Part shown: positions 56,887 to 64,000 of the stretch, piece by piece
Layout of the letters: each line of letters starts with the position of its first letter
How positions within the stretch are numbered: position 1 is the first letter of the stretch
Source: Isoperla grammatica
Taxonomy: Eukaryota; Arthropoda; Insecta; Plecoptera; Perlodidae
Length of the DNA: 64,000 nucleotides
Assembly (NCBI GenBank): GCA_945910005.1
Contig: OX246738.1
Location: 21,664,186-21,728,185, forward strand
Direction: 5' to 3'
Program-made: the position numbers and the translations under genes
The notes under the pieces: generated by a model
Databases searched by the model: none
Seen by the model: the letters and a program-made list of their open reading frames with translations, nothing else
Told to the model about the DNA's origin: nothing

Positions 56887-57135
56887 ATAGAGGTGGCTCA
56901 GTGGTAAGACGCGAGACTCTAATTCGGGAGGTCGCCGGTTCAATTCCGGCCACCGGCAGTCCTGACTGAAGGTTTTTTCCGAGTTTTCCTCAGTGGTAAA
57001 GATGAATACTGGGATTAAGTCCTACTAATAGCCCTCGGACATTCCTTCCCAACTATCCAAACACCTTAATAACCTAGTTAGTCACCTGAAGAGGGGCACG
57101 TCAGGTAAAGCTGGTGTGCACCCTATAACGGGTAT
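56887..57135 (+). mobile_element. tRNA-derived SINE, family B
   Basis: The 5' part has an A-box-like GTGGCTCAGTGGTAAGAC and a T-arm GCCGGTTCAATTCCGGC with perfect 5-bp stem, plus a CTCTAATT anticodon-loop-like stretch resembling tRNA-Arg(TCT). A tRNA-unrelated body follows (GGTTTTTTCCGAGTTTTCCTC ... TAGTCACCTGAAGAGG). The acceptor stem is poor, so I call it a SINE and not a tRNA gene. Confidence 0.7.
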
Positions 57136-58040
57136 TCTTACGAAAAATTATTATTCTAAAGCTGCATGTTTATTACTTTGAGGTAACTGTAAGTCCTAGA
57201 ACTCTACGCCTAATTCGGGCACTGCCTCTTGATACGTGTTTGGGAAACAATCGATGTGGCCGTTGGGAGACGCGATGCGAGAAGACAAACTTGAACCATG
57301 TCTGGTGCGAAGGTTTGTCCCTCGGGAGCTCGCATGAAACTCGGCCGCTGATTGGAGCTCGCGCACTCGCTTCGCTCCTACCGCTTATCTGTAAACCCCC
57401 CATAAGAAAAAGGTTAAATGTTGCACTACAACATAGCCAGGAACCAGAAAAATGGGAACTTGAAAGTAGACTAGACTACCATTACAAGAAAGTATGGCCT
57501 CTACATGTTACTTTATGTGTTTATTGAAGTGTACAAACAATGTTGAGTATTTAGTACATTATGGGTCCTAGCCTACATATATAAAAATGTAGTTTTATTG
57601 AGTAATTTGTCAACATTTTGGGGTTATTGGACTGTTTTTGTTTTTTATTGTTTTTATGTTGTTTGTTTTTCAACAATGTCTTCCTTCGATCGGCGTCTCA
57701 ATTGCTTACTCCTGATTGGCTAACACCGGGGTTAAGTTTGCAAATGTACAGGAATGAGGCCCCTGTAGCCTAGGTAATAGGTAGCCTGCCTAGGGCTATC
57801 ATAATTCATAACATCTATTGCATTGTATTGAAAGCAATCCTAATTAGATGTTAAGAAGGGGCCCAAGGGGGTCTTTTGAAGACTAGGCTCGTGTATGACA
57901 AGCTTGTGTGACCTACAGTTTTTCAGGAAGATGCATTTTAATTGGGATGTCTCAAGATAAGCTTGCCTCCCATTGAGAGATAGGCCTATTACTGACTGTA
58001 GTCTTTTCTCTTTAAATAAAGTTGCATATTTTCTTTGCAG

Positions 58041-58108
58041 ATCATGTCTCGACTTCCGACGAAGACGCCGCTGTTTAAGTGTACTACGTCTCTGTCAATT
58101 AACGAACG
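58041..58108 (+). CDS. Possible first coding exon of an unidentified gene
   Basis: A strong acceptor (TATTTTCTTTGCAG) is followed by ATCATG at 58041-58046 and 65 coding bases ending at donor CG|GTGAGA. The 21 codons give a peptide starting MSRLPTKTPLFKC and ending SLSINE, leaving two bases of the next codon. It is too short to show as a long frame. A possible 5' UTR exon with donor AAG|GTATGC lies near 56073. I do not recognise the protein. If real, the 59-63 kb minisatellite sits in its next intron. Chance occurrence cannot be excluded. Confidence 0.35.
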
Positions 58109-59026
58109 GTGAGAATTTTGTAGGGTGGATGACACATGTCGGGCATGTGTGTAAAACTAAGTTAAAACTTGACATGAACCAAGTAGGCCTACTGCCCACC
58201 AGCTGATGCGGAGTACAAGTGGTTGAATACAATTTAAAATAAGATTGTGTTGATTTACCTTTGATCATGGTAGACTAAACAGCTTATACCTATAGTATTT
58301 GGGAGTAATTGAGAAATGAGACTCGAGTTATCGTGGATGTACCATCAAATAAGAACAAAAGAACATGCTTAAAATAATACAAAATTATTATTTTCATTTT
58401 GTTACACTATAGCCTAACAATTGATGTAGGCCTAGGCCTGAGGTATGGTATGGTGACTGCAGCATATGCCATGATGGTTGCAGAGGGTTGCTTAAACGTA
58501 TGCACATACGGATATTTGCAGTTACTGCATTGTTGCAACGAGAAGCGTAGGCCTATGTATAAAATATTTAAAATGCCTATGTATAAAATATTTAAAATGT
58601 GCACAAATACTGGAGCAGAAAGTTGGAAAATTATTGGTTTGTGGGGTGATTAGGGTAGAAGTATGCCTATCAGATAGAAATGCATCGATGGCATGTTGTG
58701 AAAAATACTGTCCAAACATAATTCAAAGTGCATACCAATATTTACACTAGGTGAATGAGTACCACAGGACATGAAACAACAATGGCAAAGAAATCTCAAT
58801 GTAACTCTAAAGTTGACCATACATTGATGTCAAGAAGAGTGGCAATACTGAAGATATTGCCACTATGAATTAATCTGTCAAGCTACAAGAAGTAACAAAT
58901 TTCCTGACTAAACTAGATGCCTGTGTAATATAGCCGAGTATGAGGCTCAACTTGGAGTAGAATGCCCACATACATCTATCTATACATTTCTAGCTACATG
59001 CCATTGGCTAGTCTGTGACATTCTTA

Positions 59027-62000
59027 CAACAAGAAGATGCTTGTGTAATGACAGGCTGTGAGACTACCAAGAGTAGATACATTGCCAGTAGGTATCTATA
59101 CCACCTCAACTGGCATTGCACGGTCTGTGATAGCCATGCTTATAACAAGGAGATGCTTGTGTAATGATGGGATGTGAGGCTCTACCTAGAGTAGATAGGC
59201 CTACATTGCCAGTAGGTATCTTTACCACCTCACCTGGCATTGAATGGTCTGTGATAGCCATGCTTATAACAAGGAGATGCTTGTGTAATGATGGGATGTG
59301 AGGCTCTACCTAGAGTAGATAGACCTACATTGCCAGTAGGTATCTATACCACCTCAACTGGCATTGCACGGTCTGTGATAGCCATGCTTATAACAAGGAG
59401 ATGCTTGTGTAATGATGGGATGTGAGGCTCTACCTAGAGTAGATAGGCCTACATTGCCAGTAGGTATCTATACCACCTCACCTGGCATTGACTGGTCTGT
59501 GATAGCCATGCTTATAACAAGGAGATGCTTGTGTAATGATGGGATGTGAGGCTCTACCTAGAGTAGATAGGCCTACATTGCCAGTAGGTATCTATACCAC
59601 CTCACCTGGCATTGAATGGTCTGTGATAGCCATGCTTATAACAAGGAGATGCTTGTGTAATGATGGGATGTGAGGCTCTACCTAGAGTAGATACATTGCC
59701 AGTAGGTATCTATACCACCTCACCTGGCATTGCACGGTCTGTGATAGCCATGCTTATAACAAGGAGATGCTTGTGTAATGATGGGATGTGAGGCTCTACC
59801 TAGAGTAGATAGGCCTACATTGCCAGTAGGTATCTATACCACCTCACCTGGCATTGCATGGTCTGTGATAGCCATGCTTATAACAAGGAGATGCTTGTGT
59901 AATGATGGGATGTGAGGCTCTACCTAGAGTAGATAGACCTACATTGCCAGTAGGTATCTATACCACCTCACCTGGCATTGAATGGTCTGTGATAGCCATG
60001 CTTATAACAAGGAGATGCTTGTGTAATGATGGGATGTGAGGCTCTACCTAGAGTAGATAGGCCTACATTGCCGGTAGGTATCTATACCACCTCACCTGGC
60101 ATTGAATGGTCTGTGATAGCCATGCTTATAACAAGGAGATGCTTGTGTAATGATGGGATGTGAGGCTCTACCTAGAGTAGATAGGCCTACATTGCCGGTA
60201 GGTATCTATACCACCTCACCTGGCATTGACTGGTCTGTGATAGCCATGCTTATAACAAGGAGATGCTTGTGTAATGATGGGATGTGAGGCTCTACCTAGA
60301 GAAGATAGACCTACATTGCCGGTAGGTATCTATACCACCTCACCTGGCATTGACTGGTCTGTGATAGCCATGCTTATAACAAGGAGATGCTTGTGTAATG
60401 ATGGGATGTGAGGCTCTACCTAGAGTAGATAGGCCTACATTGCCGGTAGGTATCTATGCCACCTCACCTGGCATTGAATGGTCTGTGATAGCCATGCTTA
60501 TAACAAGGAGATGCTTGTGTAATGATGGGATGTGAGGCTCTACCTAGAGTAGATAGGCCTACATTGCCGGTAGGTATCTATACCACCTCACCTGGCATTG
60601 ACTGGTCTGTGATAGCCATGCTTATAACAAGGAGATGCTTGTGTAATGATGGGATGTGAGGCTCTACCTAGAGTAGATAGGCCTACATTGCCGGTAGGTA
60701 TCTATGCCACCTCACCTGGCATTGAATGGTCTGTGATAGCCATGCTTATAACAAGGAGATGCTTGTGTAATGATGGGATGTGAGGCTCTACCTAGAGTAG
60801 ATAGGCCTACATTGCCGGTAGGTATCTATACCACCTCATCTGGCATTGAATGGTCTGTGATAGCCATGCTTATAACAAGAAGATGCTTGTGTAATGATGG
60901 GATGTGAGGCTCTACCTAGAGTAGATAGGCCTACATTGCCAGTAGGTATCTATACCACCTCACCTGGCATTGAATGGTCTGTGATAGCCATGCTTATAAC
61001 AAGGAGATGCTTGTGTAATGATGGGATGTGAGGCTCTACCTAGAGAAGATAGACCTACATTGCCAGTAGGTATCTATACCACCTCACCTGGCATTGAATG
61101 GTCTGTGATAGCCATGCTTATAACAAGGAGATGCTTGTGTAATGATGGGATGTGAGGCTCTACCTAGAGAAGATAGACCTACATTGCCAGTAGGTATCTA
61201 TACCACCTCACCTGGCATTGAATGGTCTGTGATAGCCATGCTTATAACAAGGAGATGCTTGTGTAATGATGGGATGTGAGGCTCTACCTAGAGTAGATAC
61301 ATTGCCAGTAGGTATCTACACCACCTCATGTGGCATTGAATGGTATGTGATAGCCATGCTTATAACAAGGAGATGCTTGTGTAGTGATGGGATGTGAGGC
61401 TCTACCAAGAGTAGATACATTGCCAGTAGGTATCTATACCACCTCATCTGGCATTGAATGGTCTTTGATAGCCATGCAGATGCTTATAACAAGGAGATGC
61501 TTGTGTAATGACGGGATGTGAGGCTCTACCAAGAGTAGATACATTGCCAGTAGGTATCTATGCGACCTCACCTGGCATTGAATGGTCTATGGCTTATAAC
61601 AAGGAGATGCTTGTGTAATGATGGGATGTGAGGCTCTACCTAGAGTAGATAGGCCTACATTGCCAGTAGGTATCTATACCACCTCACCTGGCATTGCACG
61701 GTCTGTGATAGCCATGCTTATAACAAGGAGATGCTTGTGTAATGATGGGATGTGAGGCTCTACCTAGAGTAGATAGGCCTACATTGCCAGTAGGTATCTA
61801 TACCACCTCACCTGGCATTGAATGGTCTGTGATAGCCATGCTTATAACAAGGAGATGCTTGTATAATGATGGGATGTGAGGCTCTACCTAGAGTAGATAG
61901 GCCTACATTGCCAGTAGGTATCTATACCACCTCACCTGGCATTGAATGGTCTGTGATAGCCATGCTTATAACAAGGAGATGCTTGTGTAATGATGGGATG

Positions 62001-63370
62001 TGAGGCTCTACCTAGAGTAGATAGGCCTACATTGCCAGTAGGTATCTTTACCACCTCACCTGGCATTGAATGGTCTGTGATAGCCATGCTTATAACAAGG
62101 AGATGCTTGTGTAATGATGGGATGTGAGGCTCTACCTAGAGTAGATAGGCCTACATTGCCAGTAGGTATCTTTACCACCTCACCTGGCATTGAATGGTCT
62201 GTGATAGCCATGCTTATAACAAGGAGATGCTTGTGTAATGATGGGATGTGAGGCTCTACCTAGAGAAGATAGACCTACATTGCCAGTAGGTATCTATACC
62301 ACCTCACCTGGCATTGCACGGTCTGTGATAGCCATGCTTATAACAAGGAGATGCTTGTGTAATGATGGGATGTGAGGCTCTACCTAGATAAGATAGACCT
62401 ACAATGCCAGTAGGTATCTATACCACCTCACCTGGCATTGAATGGTCTGTGATAGCCATGCTTATAACAAGGAGATGCTTGTGTAATGATGGGATGTGAG
62501 GCTCTACCTAGAGAAGATAGACCTACATTGCCAGTAGGTATCTATACCACCTCTCCTGGCATTGAATGGTCTGTGATAGCCATGCTTATAACAAGGAGAT
62601 GCTTGTGTAATGATGGGATGTGAGGCTCTACCTAGAGTAGATACATTGCCAGTAGGTATCTATACCATCTCATCTGGCATTGAATGGTCTGTGATAGCCA
62701 TGCTTATAACAAGGAGGTGCTTGTGTAATGATGGGATGTGAGGCTCTACCGAGAGTAGATACATTGCCAGTAGGTATCTATACCATCTCATCTGGCATTG
62801 AATGGTCTGTGATAGCCATGCTTATAACAAGGAGGTGCTTGTGTAATGATGGGATGTGAGGCTCTACCTAGAGTAGATACATTGCCAGTAGGTATCTATA
62901 CCACCTCACCTGGCATTGAATGGTATGTGATAGCCATGCTTATAACAAGGAGATGCTTGTGTAATGATGGGATGTGAGGCTCTACCTAGAGTAGATACAT
63001 TGCCAGTAGGTATCTATACCACCTCACCTGGCATTGAATGGTCTGTGATAGCCATGCTTATAACAAGGAGATGCTTGTGTAATGATGGGATGTGAAGCTC
63101 TACCTAGAGTAGATAGGCCTACATTGCCAATAGGTATCTTAACCACCTCACCTGGCATTGAATGGTCTGTGATAGCCATGCTTATAACAAGGAGATGCTT
63201 GTGTAATGATGGGATGTGAGGCTCTACCAAGAGTAGATAGGCCTCCCTTGCCAGTAGGTATCTATACCACCTCATCTGGCATTGAATGGTCTGTGATAGC
63301 CATGCAGATGCTTATAACAAGGAGATGCTTGTGTAATGACGGGATGTTGGGCTGTGTCTAGATTAAATAG
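59027..63370. repeat. Minisatellite, 118/124-bp unit, about 36 copies
   Basis: Counting the anchor AGATGCTTGTGTAATG or its variants gives 36 copies from about 59,033 to 63,318. The normal step is 124 bp (for example 59151, 59275, 59399, 59523). A shorter 118-bp form lacks GGCCTA after AGATA. Central units are nearly identical; edge units diverge, and a more degenerate unit is visible at about 58,895-59,026. The period is not a multiple of three and no long frame runs through the array, so it is not coding. Confidence 0.97.
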
Positions 63371-64000
63371 GTCTACATTGGTTAGGCATCTGTAGAGCTA
63401 CTACGTCATGGGAATTGAATAGTCAGTCCAATGGTTCCAACTTAATTTCTTACCTCTATAGTTCCTACTGCCTATACTTGAAGCCATTCTTTTAACATGA
63501 GATTGTTGTTTAATGTCATATTGAAGGACTCTTAAGTGGACTGATCTTAACATGGATCCGTAGAATAGACGGGTAATTCAGTCAATTACTGTAATGTTTA
63601 TGAACAAGTATTTTAATACAGATCTACGTTTGGAAATGTGCTGTGTGGTTGGCAAACAATGTAAAAAAGGAAGCGTTAGTTTTTCTCGCTGGCATATATT
63701 GACATTACACTCACCCTGGCTTTGTCTAAGAATGGGTAGAAAACTTTGGTTCATGATTTGGAAGCATGCTTGATTGTGGATTTGCGATTAGACAACCATG
63801 TTTATAGCGTGAAGATGGGAATCACATCTGGCAGCTAGAATCGAAGGTGTGTTTATGATGTTGCACAGCCAGTGTTGTGTTACCCACTCTCTATGTTCCT
63901 AAGTGGCAGCTATGCATTCCTGTGTACAGTGAGATGGAATATAATATCCAAAAATAGTATTGCAAATATCATGACAGGTACATGATGTAATCAATAACAA
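63371..64000. other. Non-repetitive flank 3' of the minisatellite
   Basis: One degenerate half unit (to about 63,430), then unique sequence. No coding exon recognised. Confidence 0.5.

Noticed and set aside
56887..56962. Functional tRNA gene
   Set aside because: T arm is good but the acceptor stem does not close and a SINE body follows.
63024..63275. Minus-strand 83-codon frame
   Set aside because: Runs through minisatellite units; 124 bp is not a multiple of 3, so it is not maintained.
59027..63370. CRISPR-like array
   Set aside because: Units are 118-124 bp and repeat throughout with no unique spacers; the host DNA is eukaryotic.

Overview
The window looks like non-vertebrate animal nuclear DNA. 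It has one long multi-exon gene on the + strand, AT-rich introns, dense transposon debris, tRNA-derived SINEs and a 4.3-kb minisatellite. The TAGGCCTA-type word recurs throughout. I recall that as common in echinoderm and hemichordate DNA, but this is a weak argument and I do not assign a species.

Bases 1 to about 21,950 hold no gene I recognise. They hold mobile DNA: a 2.1-kb element with TIRs (5808-7918), a hAT MITE with a perfect 8-bp target duplication (10335-10715), a Harbinger-like element with a degraded transposase fragment and a nested tandem MITE (14556-16631), a foldback MITE (18149-18395), and a second hAT MITE (20951-21616) inserted into the tail of a SINE.

Bases 21,989-53,055 encode a TANC / rolling pebbles (Rols) family scaffold protein in 20 recognisable exons. 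All splice phases agree, giving 1,429 in-frame residues to the stop; the 5' start exon was not found. Domain order is C3HC4 RING finger, a Ser/Pro-rich linker with a TANC-like RLGLLLGD motif, a STAND-type P-loop NTPase (Walker A GKPGTGKT), ankyrin repeats and TPRs. The protein ends right after the TPRs in ETRI, which fits a class I PDZ ligand. It lacks the long C-terminal tail of vertebrate TANC1/2. The RING matches the fly Rols architecture, while the NTPase, ANK and TPR sequence is close to vertebrate TANC.

The gene's introns carry a 5'-truncated non-LTR retrotransposon with an open reverse transcriptase frame (about 44,710-47,255), a third and fourth hAT MITE, two long hairpins and several recent tandem duplications.

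Bases 53,250-64,000 hold TE pieces, a good tRNA-derived SINE (about 56,887-57,135), a possible first coding exon of a second + strand gene (58,041-58,108), and 36 copies of a 118/124-bp minisatellite (about 59,027-63,370). Each minisatellite unit has a conserved hairpin potential.
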